NCBI RefSeq assembly: GCF_000759855.1
Contig: NZ_JNAI01000004.1
Location: 23,774 to 87,773, forward strand
Source of the DNA: Prochlorococcus marinus str. MIT 9107
Lineage (GTDB): Bacteria; Cyanobacteriota; Cyanobacteriia; PCC-6307; Cyanobiaceae
Reading direction: 5' to 3'
DNA: 64,000 bases
Below, piece by piece: positions 1-6,952 of the stretch (its first letter is position 1; every line of letters begins with the position of its first letter). The notes under the pieces were generated by a model. That model was not told the origin of the DNA. It ran no database searches and was given only the letters and a program-made list of their open reading frames with translations. Made by a program: the position numbers and the translations under genes.

Positions 1-602
1 ATGCAGGTCAAAGCTTTGGAGCTTTCTTATTAAAAGGAATGATTATTAAATTAATTGGAGAGGCCAATGATTATGTATGCAAAGGGATGAATGGAGGAAT
101 ACTTACCATTATCCCCCCTAGGATAGATAATAACTCTTCGGAGCAAGTAATTTTGGGAAATACTTGTCTTTATGGTGCTACAGGAGGAAAGTTATATGCA
201 TTGGGTAAATCCGGTGAAAGATTTGCAGTAAGAAATAGTGGTGCAGTTGCTGTAACTGAAGGTGCAGGAGATCATTGCTGCGAATATATGACTGGTGGCA
301 AAATTGTAATTCTTGGTTCTACAGGAAGAAATATTGGAGCAGGCATGACTGGGGGAGTAGCATTTATACTTGATGAAAAAGATGATGTAGAAAAAAAGGT
401 AAATAAAGAAATAGTAAGTATCTACGAGATAAAGACGCCACAACAAGAAAAGATTTTATTAGAAATAATTAATGATTATCATCACAAAACCCTGAGTCCT
501 AAAGCAGCTAATATTCTTAAAGAATGGACTAATTTTAAATCTTTGTTCAAAGTCATCGTTCCGCCCAGCGAAGAAACAATGCTTGGATTAAAAACTCAAT
601 AA
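1..602 (+). CDS. gltB: Glutamate synthase large subunit, C-terminal part (partial)
   Basis: This is the C-terminal ~200 residues of glutamate synthase, cut by the left window edge. Codons run from position 3, and the Met at 39 is internal. What is seen is the C-terminal beta-helix (GXGXG) domain: repeated glycine turns such as KGMNGG, YGATGG, EYMTGG and AGMTGG, followed by a short helical tail. In this family the enzyme makes two glutamates from glutamine and 2-oxoglutarate. Cyanobacteria normally use reduced ferredoxin (GlsF/GltS), so ferredoxin is inferred as the donor. The amidotransferase and FMN/Fe-S domains would lie outside the window. A YCII gene begins at the base after the stop, which suggests co-transcription. 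Confidence 0.93.
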   Translation, partial: AGQSFGAFLLKGMIIKLIGEANDYVCKGMNGGILTIIPPRIDNNSSEQVILGNTCLYGATGGKLYALGKSGERFAVRNSGAVAVTEGAGDHCCEYMTGGKIVILGSTGRNIGAGMTGGVAFILDEKDDVEKKVNKEIVSIYEIKTPQQEKILLEIINDYHHKTLSPKAANILKEWTNFKSLFKVIVPPSEETMLGLKTQ

Positions 603-896
603 ATGCCAATTTTTGTCAAAACAGAAATCATTAAAAAGGAATTTATAACTGATAACAAACTTAAAAAGAAATTTGTAGATAAGCACATATTGTGGATAAA
701 AGAATTAAAAAAAGCTGGAGTTAATGTAAAAAGTGGATTCCTAGTAAATGAAATTAAGGAACCTGGAGCCGGTGGTCTTTTGACACTAGAGGTGAAAAAT
801 TATCAAGAAGCACTAAAAATAGTTAAAGAGGATCCGATGATAAAAAATAAAATTGTTGATTGGAAATTAAGTGAATGGATCGATATTTCAAAATAA
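603..896 (+). CDS. YCII-related (YciI-like) small protein
   Basis: A 97-residue protein that starts directly after the glutamate synthase stop with no spacer. It matches the small YCII/YciI ferredoxin-like fold in size and layout: a conserved His in DKHILWIKEL near residue 28, a middle strand ending in EPGAGGLLTLEV, and the helix-plus-DP pattern NYQEALKIVKEDP typical of the family. YciI proteins are a dimeric alpha-beta-barrel family with a His/Asp pair, but no reaction is assigned to this branch. The coupling to glutamate synthase suggests it is co-expressed, not that it acts in nitrogen assimilation. It converges on lipA with an 8-bp gap. Confidence 0.8.
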   Translation: MPIFVKTEIIKKEFITDNKLKKKFVDKHILWIKELKKAGVNVKSGFLVNEIKEPGAGGLLTLEVKNYQEALKIVKEDPMIKNKIVDWKLSEWIDISK

Positions 897-904
897 TAAT
901 GCGC

Positions 905-1837
905 TTATCTTGGATATTTTTTCATTAATTTTTGAATCTCTTCAGCATGATAACTACTTCGTGTTAAAGGAGAACTTACTACTTGCATAAAACCAAGATT
1001 ATCTTCTCCAAACAATTTGAAGAAATTAAATTTTGAAGGACTTACAAATCTTTGAACAGGCAAGTGTTTTAGGCCAGGAGATAAATATTGACCAATAGTA
1101 ACTATATCTACGAAATGATTTTTTAAATCAGAAAGAAGATTTAAAACATCATCATCACTTTCTCCTAATCCCAACATAAATCCGGATTTTGTATAAACAC
1201 TCGGAAAATATTCTCTTGTGCGTTTCAGCAAATCTAAAGTTCTTTGATAATTACCTTGAGGCCTTACTTTCCTATATAAACCTTTTACAGTTTCAATATT
1301 ATGATTCAAGACATTTGGTTTTGAATCTAAAACCAATTCAAGCGCTTGCCAATTGCCACAAAAATCAGGGATTAAAAGTTCAATTGTTGTCTCTGGAGAT
1401 TTTTTTCTCACTTCCAAAACGCATTGATAAAACTGTGATGCACCACCATCATCAAGATCATCTCTATTAACTGATGTAATAACTACGTGTTTAAGATTCA
1501 GCCTAGAAACTGCCTCTGCTAAACGATGAGGTTCAGTTGGATCTAAATCTCTTTTAGATCTATCAAAATTAATATCACAATATGGGCAAGCTCTAGTGCA
1601 ACCGGGTCCCATGATTAAAAAAGTCGCAGTACCACTTGCAAAACATTCACCAATATTTGGACAGCTTGCCTCCTGACAAACTGTATTTAATTTTAAATCA
1701 CTTAATAAATTTGCTGTGTTGCCTATCCTCTCAAATTGAGGAGCCTTTACTCTTAACCACTCTGGTTTTATTGCTGCATTTTTGGAAATAATAGTCAAAT
1801 TACTTTGATCAGCTTTATCTGATTTGATTTTAATCAA
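905..1837 (-). CDS. lipA: Lipoyl synthase (radical SAM)
   Basis: A 310-residue LipA, normal length for the family. It inserts two sulfurs into protein-bound octanoyl chains to form lipoate on pyruvate dehydrogenase E2 and glycine-cleavage H protein. Both iron-sulfur clusters are visible: the auxiliary-cluster cysteines in [12 protein letters not shown] at about residues 54-65, and the radical-SAM motif CTRACPYC at about residues 80-87. The C-terminal RSSYHAEE carries the conserved serine ligand region. The ATG at 1837 gives an N-terminal tail of about 20 residues before the conserved [10 protein letters not shown]. The gene is transcribed away from the resolvase-like gene, with a 201-bp intergenic region that holds an inverted repeat. 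Confidence 0.96.
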   Translation of the reverse strand: MIKIKSDKADQSNLTIISKNAAIKPEWLRVKAPQFERIGNTANLLSDLKLNTVCQEASCPNIGECFASGTATFLIMGPGCTRACPYCDINFDRSKRDLDPTEPHRLAEAVSRLNLKHVVITSVNRDDLDDGGASQFYQCVLEVRKKSPETTIELLIPDFCGNWQALELVLDSKPNVLNHNIETVKGLYRKVRPQGNYQRTLDLLKRTREYFPSVYTKSGFMLGLGESDDDVLNLLSDLKNHFVDIVTIGQYLSPGLKHLPVQRFVSPSKFNFFKLFGEDNLGFMQVVSSPLTRSSYHAEEIQKLMKKYPR

Positions 1838-1928
1838 AATTGTGAAATTTTACTATTTAAATTCATCTGTAGTGAAAAGAAATATTGCCAATTCACCTAA
1901 GACTACAAAGTAAACTTAAAAAAATATA

Positions 1929-1952
1929 TGTTCTATAGAAATATATAGAACA
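1929..1952. promoter_or_regulatory. Perfect 9-bp inverted repeat between lipA and the resolvase-like gene
   Basis: TGTTCTATA (1929-1937) and TATAGAACA (1944-1952) are perfect inverted copies separated by 6 bp. They sit 91 bp upstream of lipA and 86 bp upstream of the resolvase-like gene. The geometry suits a dimeric repressor or a recombinase site. It does not fit the cyanobacterial LexA box. A run of T follows on the plus side, but no plus-strand transcript is expected to end here, so an operator is favoured over a terminator. Confidence 0.4.
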
Positions 1953-2038
1953 GTTTTTAGAACGTAATTTTTAATACAGTAAAAAAACTTATTAATTAAA
2001 GTAGAGAATTTTCTTTTACAACTATTAACTTACTTATT

Positions 2039-2725
2039 TTGTTCTATTTAGTGTTTTTTTTTATAGAATTTGATACAGTAAAAAATATATCTTTAAAAAA
2101 TTTGACTTTTCAATTCAAAAGGAAAAGATCTCTTCTATCTGAGAAGAATAAAAAGAAAAAATCTATAGGATATGCTAGAGCAATAGATAGTGAAATTTCT
2201 TACTTAGATGAACAAATAAAATATTTAAAAGATGAAGGTTGCAATATAATATTTACTGAACTCTTAAGTCTTGATGCAGAAATAAAGCCAGAATTCAACA
2301 AAGCTTTAAAAGCGTTGTCCAAAGGAGATGAATTAGTCATAACTAAACTTGACCGGGCTTTTTCTAGTAGAAATGAATGTATAAGAATAATAAATAAACT
2401 TTTAAATCAAGATGTTCAGTTACGAACTTTGTCTGGATTTTTTACCTCTAAAAATTCACCAAATCCATCATCTTTAATTTTTAATATTCTATGTGAATTA
2501 GATAATTTAGATAATGAGTGCCTAAGAGAAAGGAAAAAAGAAAACGTTTTAAAAAGAAGATTAACTGGAAATAATTTAGGAGGGAGGCCTAAGATTAGTC
2601 CCTTAAAGGAATCTCTTGTAATCAGATTGCGTGATGAGGGTCATTCATATCGATCAATTAGAACACAAACAGGAATAGCATTATCAACTATCAGAAGAGT
2701 AATTTTAGAAGGAGAGGGTAAATAA
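2039..2725 (+). CDS. Serine resolvase/invertase-like protein with degenerate active site
   Basis: A 228-residue protein of serine-recombinase layout: a basic N-terminal extension of about 43 residues, a resolvase fold beginning at IGYARA, the strand-helix with VITKLDRAFSS, a long E-helix (LDNECLRERKKENVLKRR), then GGRPK and a C-terminal helix-turn-helix (IRLRDEGHSYRSIRTQTG..LSTIRRV). In Tn3/gamma-delta resolvases the motif is YARVST with a catalytic Ser and LDRLGRD with catalytic arginines. Here the Ser position reads Ile (YARAID), and the third Arg of LDRLGR is replaced (LDRAFS). It is therefore probably catalytically dead and may be a DNA-binding regulator. The start is uncertain: a TTG at 2039, with another in-frame TTG about 20 codons later. 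The next gene follows after 1 bp. Confidence 0.8.
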   Translation: MFYLVFFFIEFDTVKNISLKNLTFQFKRKRSLLSEKNKKKKSIGYARAIDSEISYLDEQIKYLKDEGCNIIFTELLSLDAEIKPEFNKALKALSKGDELVITKLDRAFSSRNECIRIINKLLNQDVQLRTLSGFFTSKNSPNPSSLIFNILCELDNLDNECLRERKKENVLKRRLTGNNLGGRPKISPLKESLVIRLRDEGHSYRSIRTQTGIALSTIRRVILEGEGK

Positions 2726-2726
2726 T

Positions 2727-2939
2727 ATGAATAAAAACGAACTTGAAAATCTTATCAAAGAAAATTTTAAAGATACAGCATTACGTATTTATGAATTAGA
2801 TAATGAAGATAGAAAAAGTTTATTAGCAGAATATAGAGAATGGATTATTCATGATTTAGATTTTGAAGAAGTGATGATGTTACCTTATGAAGCCTACACT
2901 GACAAATTAGATTCTAATTTTTTAGACGATTTAATTTAG
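2727..2939 (+). CDS. Conserved-looking small acidic protein, unknown
   Basis: A 70-residue acidic protein with no recognisable motif. It is helical in appearance, with no membrane segment and no cysteines (visible segments include ENFKDTALRIYEL and EYREWIIHDLDFEEV). It begins 1 bp after the resolvase-like stop, so the two are almost certainly translated from one mRNA and may work together. Its stop (TAG, 2937-2939) overlaps the stop of the convergent beta-lactamase-like gene (TAA on the minus strand, 2936-2938) in the shared tetramer TTAG. No function is proposed. Confidence 0.7.
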   Translation: MNKNELENLIKENFKDTALRIYELDNEDRKSLLAEYREWIIHDLDFEEVMMLPYEAYTDKLDSNFLDDLI

Positions 2940-3844
2940 TCTCTAATAATATGTCTCTTGTTAAATTCATATATTTCTTTTGCGATTAGGGGTAGTAAAG
3001 AAGTATCTATGGAATATTTTTCTCCATTACAAAAAACAACTAATAAAGTTTGTAGTGATTGGCTATTAATCCACCAAGCAGAATCATGTCTTACTTCAGA
3101 CATTAAGCCTGCTTTACTCCAGAGATTAATGTTTTCTGGTAACCCTTCACCTAAAAAACCATCTATTTGATTAAGAGAATCGTTTTTAAGAACAACTTTA
3201 TTTAAACTTCTTTTTAAAAAAGTTCTTAAATTTAAGTCATTTGTTTGGTAATCAATATGAATCATAATTTCCTCGAAAACCCTTGCAGCTGAATCAGTAG
3301 TCATTACATTTCTATTGTTATTTTCATAGCCATAAAATTCTTTTTCGCGGCCAAATGGACCATCATCCCATGTCTTCTGACAGCAATTGATATCAATCAA
3401 TTCCTTCCAATCTAAATCATGTAGCCAATCATTTATTATACTTCTTTGATATTTCCAATTTTCCCATAATTCTCCCTCAATACAGGGTCCACTGGTGGTT
3501 CCAGTAAGTAAATCAATTAAAAAACTTGTCGCATTATTACTTGAGAAAGACAACATTTTTCTTACAGCATCAATGATTTCATCTGATAATAATAAACTTC
3601 CTTTTTTAATCCAATAATATGCCGCGAGGCCATAAACCAACTTAACTACGCTAGCAGGATAAACCTTTTTTTTATTATTAAAACCAAATCCAAAACCTTT
3701 AAATACTCTTTTATTTTCACATTTGTAGTTAATCCAAGTTATGGCAATATCTTCTCTTGAAAAATCTTTATTATAAGAGCATACTCTCCCTAAAATATCA
3801 TTTAAGGCTAGACCCATCTCTTTACTTAAATAGTAGAAGGACAT
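2936..3844 (-). CDS. Class A beta-lactamase-like serine hydrolase (DD-peptidase fold), no signal peptide
   Basis: A 302-residue protein of the beta-lactamase/transpeptidase-like fold. The SXXK nucleophile motif is seen in YPASVVKLV, near residue 65, and an SXN-type motif in SFSSNNAT, near residue 97. The third motif, usually KTG/KSG, appears as WSKAGLMSEVRHDSAWW, giving SKAG near residue 243. Family members hydrolyse beta-lactams or act on peptidoglycan peptides. The N-terminus has no signal peptide or membrane anchor, so it is either cytoplasmic or exported in an unusual way. It is divergent from an NlpC/P60 gene only 3 bp away, which suggests a shared cell-wall or peptide-recycling theme. 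The substrate cannot be told from sequence. Confidence 0.78.
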   Translation of the reverse strand: MSFYYLSKEMGLALNDILGRVCSYNKDFSREDIAITWINYKCENKRVFKGFGFGFNNKKKVYPASVVKLVYGLAAYYWIKKGSLLLSDEIIDAVRKMLSFSSNNATSFLIDLLTGTTSGPCIEGELWENWKYQRSIINDWLHDLDWKELIDINCCQKTWDDGPFGREKEFYGYENNNRNVMTTDSAARVFEEIMIHIDYQTNDLNLRTFLKRSLNKVVLKNDSLNQIDGFLGEGLPENINLWSKAGLMSEVRHDSAWWINSQSLQTLLVVFCNGEKYSIDTSLLPLIAKEIYEFNKRHIIRD

Positions 3845-3847
3845 TTT

Positions 3848-4606
3848 ATGGATAATTATAAAGACACTATTTCACTATTTAAACAAACTAATTTTTCAAA
3901 AACTATTTGGTGGAAATTAAAAGTTAATATTTCTGGATATCAAAATGAATCAGAAAATAAATTAGTGACCGAAATTTTTAAAAATAGAATTTTTAAATTG
4001 CTTTATCCAAATATTCATCAATATAACCAAGAATTTTCGAGGATTCTAGTTCAACTATATGAAGATGGTTACGTCTGTTGGATAAATTTAGATGGATTGA
4101 TTATTGAGAAATTCGAATTAAGCAAAACAAAGAGTTTTAAAAGTGAACAATCCTTTATCAAGGATAAAATTCCCTCAATTTTGAAATGGATTAAAGATCA
4201 ATCTGAGTTAAATAATATATACCTTTGGGGAGGCACTTTAGGACCAAATTTTGATTGTTCAGGGTTAATTCAGACTGCTTTTTTCAAGCACAATATTTAT
4301 TTACCTCGAGACTCTTATCAAATAAAAAGTTTTTGTAAACATCTTTTTTATTTCAAAGAATCTTATGGAGTGCTTGATCCAGGGGATCTTTTATTTTTTG
4401 GAAATAAAGAAAAATGCGATCATATTGGAATCTACAAAGGGAATGGCTTATATTACCATTGCTCTGGTAGGGAGTTTGGAAGAAATGGAATAGGATTAGA
4501 TAGCTTGAATGAATCTAATAATAAAATCTCATTGCATTATAAATCCAAACTAATTTCAGCAGGAAGAGTAGTAAGAAGTTATAGATGGGATAGAACTATA
4601 AGATAG
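3848..4606 (+). CDS. NlpC/P60 family cysteine peptidase with N-terminal SH3-like region
   Basis: A 252-residue protein. The C-terminal half is an NlpC/P60 domain: catalytic Cys in NFDCSGLIQ (about residue 137), PRDSYQ, the pattern DPGDLLFFG, catalytic His in CDHIGIYKG (about residue 197), and a polar third residue in LYYHCSG. The N-terminal ~120 residues resemble the bacterial SH3 region of cyanobacterial gamma-D-glutamyl-L-diamino acid endopeptidases (Anabaena/Nostoc type), which cut free peptidoglycan peptides in the cytoplasm. No signal peptide is present, which fits a recycling role. Its ATG is 3 bp from the ATG of the divergent beta-lactamase-like gene, so the promoters must lie inside the neighbouring coding sequences or the pair is poorly expressed. 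Confidence 0.88.
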   Translation: MDNYKDTISLFKQTNFSKTIWWKLKVNISGYQNESENKLVTEIFKNRIFKLLYPNIHQYNQEFSRILVQLYEDGYVCWINLDGLIIEKFELSKTKSFKSEQSFIKDKIPSILKWIKDQSELNNIYLWGGTLGPNFDCSGLIQTAFFKHNIYLPRDSYQIKSFCKHLFYFKESYGVLDPGDLLFFGNKEKCDHIGIYKGNGLYYHCSGREFGRNGIGLDSLNESNNKISLHYKSKLISAGRVVRSYRWDRTIR

Positions 4607-4643
4607 CAATAAAATTAAATTTTTAAATATTGCTTATTCTTTT
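4606..4643 (+). terminator. Possible terminator between NlpC/P60 gene and psaL
   Basis: GCAATA (4606-4611) and TATTGC (4628-4633) can pair around an AT-rich middle, followed by TTATTC and a T run on the plus strand. The stem is weak, so this is only a candidate end for the NlpC/P60 transcript. Confidence 0.3.
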
Positions 4644-4652
4644 TTTTAGGAA

Positions 4653-5252
4653 TTAACCCACAGTCCAAATATTTTTAATGATTGGCATAAGGGTATCTAA
4701 ATGTAGAGTACCAACAAGTAGCCAAGCAAAAACAGCTCCGCCACAGCCTCCTAGCCAAAATCCACTTGTAAAATCAGCCCAACCAGCTCTTGTAAATAAA
4801 TCTTTTGGGGGGTTATTAACCGTAGCATCTGAAGGTTGAACATTAGGTGCTTTGCCAGGTGCATTATATAGAACTAAAAGTGCTGTCATAATATGCACCG
4901 CTCCTATAGCTGCTAGTAGCCCTACAGTTAGTGCAAATTCAGAATTTCTTAGTGGGCCAGTCATAGTAAAAGGACCATATAAGAGATAACCAAAAGCAGC
5001 TCCAGTTTCTAAACCTCTGAAATTTGGAGAAATACCTTCTCTATAAAAAGGCAAATTATTAATAAAAGCTTTTGTAAAATAGCCGCTATTAACTGGTGTA
5101 GCTAAATTTCCAACACATGGGTCATCAACCGTTTTTACTGCCCATTGATCTGCAACACCAATGTCGTGTGGCTGTACAGAATTATCTATGTATTTTTCAT
5201 CAAACTTGATAGAACTTGTTGATTCTGAGAATGATTTTTGAAAGTCGCTCAT
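4653..5252 (-). CDS. psaL: Photosystem I reaction centre subunit XI
   Basis: A 199-residue PsaL, the subunit that contacts neighbouring monomers in trimeric photosystem I. The conserved core is visible: [10 protein letters not shown], the [26 protein letters not shown] segment region at about residues 70-95, and two to three hydrophobic helices ending in a Gly-rich stretch ([17 protein letters not shown]). The N-terminus is about 40 residues longer than in freshwater cyanobacteria. psaI lies 29 bp upstream on the same strand, so a psaI-psaL transcript is expected. Confidence 0.96.
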   Translation of the reverse strand: MSDFQKSFSESTSSIKFDEKYIDNSVQPHDIGVADQWAVKTVDDPCVGNLATPVNSGYFTKAFINNLPFYREGISPNFRGLETGAAFGYLLYGPFTMTGPLRNSEFALTVGLLAAIGAVHIMTALLVLYNAPGKAPNVQPSDATVNNPPKDLFTRAGWADFTSGFWLGGCGGAVFAWLLVGTLHLDTLMPIIKNIWTVG

Positions 5253-5281
5253 TTTTTTTTAATAGTTTAGTGTTTAATAAT

Positions 5282-5395
5282 TTATTCAGTAGCTGTGATA
5301 AATCTTCCAATCAATACAATAAAAACAGCCGGCATTGCAATACCAATTAATGGAACAAAAATTGAAGGTAAAAGACTTGTTAAATCAGATGGCAT
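5282..5395 (-). CDS. psaI: Photosystem I subunit VIII (37 residues)
   Basis: A short gene found by translating the minus strand upstream of psaL: MPSDLTSLLPSIF followed by one hydrophobic helix (PLIGIAMPAVFIVLIGRF) and ITATE, then TAA. The LPSIFVPL-type entry into a single transmembrane span is the PsaI signature, and PsaI sits next to PsaL in the complex. An in-frame ATG at 5410 would add MFKIT. The start at 5395 is preferred because conservation begins there, though no strong ribosome-binding site decides it. Confidence 0.85.
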   Translation of the reverse strand: MPSDLTSLLPSIFVPLIGIAMPAVFIVLIGRFITATE

Positions 5396-5414
5396 AGTTA
5401 TTTTAAACATCTTT

Positions 5415-5430
5415 AAATACTCTAGTATTT
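5415..5430. promoter_or_regulatory. Near-palindrome just upstream of psaI
   Basis: AAATACT (5415-5421) and AGTATTT (5424-5430) are perfect inverted copies with a 2-bp spacer. The site lies about 20 bp before the psaI start (or 5 bp before the alternative start). It could be an operator over the core promoter or 5' leader of psaI-psaL. Confidence 0.3.
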
Positions 5431-5488
5431 TTATAAGAAATAGTGTTACTTTTATTACTAGATGATATAAATATTATTAACTGTTTAC

Positions 5489-5881
5489 ATGTTAAAATTT
5501 TTCTCAATACTTCTTATTATTTTTATTGGACTATTAATCTTAATTTTTAAAAAACAAAAGCTTAAAAATGCGATAAATATAAAAAAATTTTATCCTAAGA
5601 AAGTTAAAAGAGATAGAAAAAATAATAATAAATTTTTATCTAATAAAAAAAGTTTTTCTTACGAGCATGAAGAAAAATATTATTCATTATTTTATAAAAA
5701 GTCTCAAAGAAATAAAATGTTCACTCTTTTTCAAGGAAATGCAGAAGATAAATTAAAAGCATTAAAAATTGCCGAAGAATTAGCTGATAAATCAACACTA
5801 CCAATTTTGCGAAAAGGCTTAAGAGATATTTCTCCTGAGGTTATTGAGATTTCAGCTTTTCTAATAAGAAAATTCAAGTAA
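5489..5881 (+). CDS. Membrane-anchored small hypothetical protein with HEAT-like C-terminus
   Basis: A 130-residue protein. Residues 1-20 form one hydrophobic helix (FFSILLIIFIGLLILIF) followed by a very lysine-rich stretch of about 50 residues, so the bulk is expected on the cytoplasmic side. The last ~45 residues (NAEDKLKALKIAEELADKSTLPILRKGL.. PEVIEISAFLIRKF) look like one or two alpha-solenoid (HEAT/PBS-like) helices. No family was recognised. It converges on the glycosyltransferase gene with an 11-bp gap. Confidence 0.6.
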   Translation: MLKFFSILLIIFIGLLILIFKKQKLKNAINIKKFYPKKVKRDRKNNNKFLSNKKSFSYEHEEKYYSLFYKKSQRNKMFTLFQGNAEDKLKALKIAEELADKSTLPILRKGLRDISPEVIEISAFLIRKFK

Positions 5882-5892
5882 AAATTCAATTA

Positions 5893-6849
5893 TTAGTTGG
5901 TATTACTTATAGATCTAATTCTGTAAATTGGTCGATTTTGACTTTCATGATATGTCCTAATTAAAAGTTCGCTTAATAAACCAAAGCTGAATAATTGAAC
6001 ACCAGCAATTCCTAATATTAATGAAAACATTAACATCGGACGATTTCCGATATCCTCACCCATAATTTTTAGAACTATCAAATAAGAACTCATGGCAAAG
6101 CTTACAAGTATACTTATGATTCCAACAAAACCAAATCCATACATAGGTCTTGTTAAAAATTTTGTCATAAACCAAACAGTTAGTAAATCCATTAAAACTC
6201 TAAATGTTCTATCAATTCCATATTTACTAGACCCATATTTCCGGCTTCTATGATTGACTTTAATTTCTTTAATTCTTGCACCTTCAATATTTGCTAAAAC
6301 TGGCAGAAACCTGTGAAGCTCACCATATAGCTTAATATCATCTATTATCTCTTTTTTAAAAGCTTTTAAAGAGCATCCATAATCATGCAACTTCAAACCT
6401 GTTACTTGAGCTATTAATTTATTTGCTATTTTTGATGGGATCTTCCTATTAATTAATTTATCTTTTCTATCAAACCTCCATCCACAGATCAAATCATAGC
6501 CATTATTAATTTCTGATATTAATTTAGGAATATCGTTTGGGTCATTCTGTAAATCGCCGTCTAAAGTAATTACAATATCGCCTTTAGAATTATCAAAGCC
6601 AGCTGCCATTGCTGCGGTTTGTCCATAATTTTTACGAAGACAAATTACTGAAAGTTCTTGAATTTTAAGAGTTAGTTGTTTTAATACTCGATGAGTATCA
6701 TCTTTAGAACCATCATTTACGACAATCAATTCGAAATTAAATTTATTAGCTGCCATTACACTTATAACTTCATCTATTAAAAAAACAATACTCTCACTTT
6801 CGTTGAAAACAGGAATAATAATAGAGATTAATTGGTTTATATCTGACAT
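5893..6849 (-). CDS. Family 2 glycosyltransferase with C-terminal membrane helices (DPM1/GtrB-like)
   Basis: A 318-residue protein. Residues 1-230 are a GT-A catalytic domain: IIIPVFNES at the start, VVNDGSKDDT, the metal-binding DGDLQNDP (about residue 97), GWRFDRKDK, and the RSRKYGSSKYG loop typical of polyprenyl-phosphate sugar transferases. Two hydrophobic helices follow (about residues 240-300). Members such as GtrB/DPM1 move a sugar from a nucleotide carrier to undecaprenyl or dolichyl phosphate at the membrane. The sugar cannot be told here. The gene stands alone and is separated from psaB by a hairpin terminator. Confidence 0.88.
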   Translation of the reverse strand: MSDINQLISIIIPVFNESESIVFLIDEVISVMAANKFNFELIVVNDGSKDDTHRVLKQLTLKIQELSVICLRKNYGQTAAMAAGFDNSKGDIVITLDGDLQNDPNDIPKLISEINNGYDLICGWRFDRKDKLINRKIPSKIANKLIAQVTGLKLHDYGCSLKAFKKEIIDDIKLYGELHRFLPVLANIEGARIKEIKVNHRSRKYGSSKYGIDRTFRVLMDLLTVWFMTKFLTRPMYGFGFVGIISILVSFAMSSYLIVLKIMGEDIGNRPMLMFSLILGIAGVQLFSFGLLSELLIRTYHESQNRPIYRIRSISNTN

Positions 6850-6902
6850 TTTTATTTGATAAAAACAATATAATTTTAACTTAACTTAGAACAATAAAAT
6901 TA

Positions 6903-6940
6903 AACAAAAAAAATCACCACCAATGTGGTGATTTTTATTA
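6903..6940 (-). terminator. Rho-independent terminator of psaA-psaB
   Basis: AAATCACCAC (6911-6920) and GTGGTGATTT (6925-6934) form a perfect 10-bp stem with a CAAT loop. On the minus strand it is followed by a T run. It lies 19 bp past the psaB stop, and the plus-side T run means it may work in both directions. Confidence 0.9.
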
Positions 6941-6952
6941 TTAAAAGAGATT

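Noticed and set aside
1929..1952. LexA box near the resolvase-like gene
   Set aside because: The half-sites are GTTC..GAAC in the wrong order and spacing for the cyanobacterial or Gram-positive SOS consensus.
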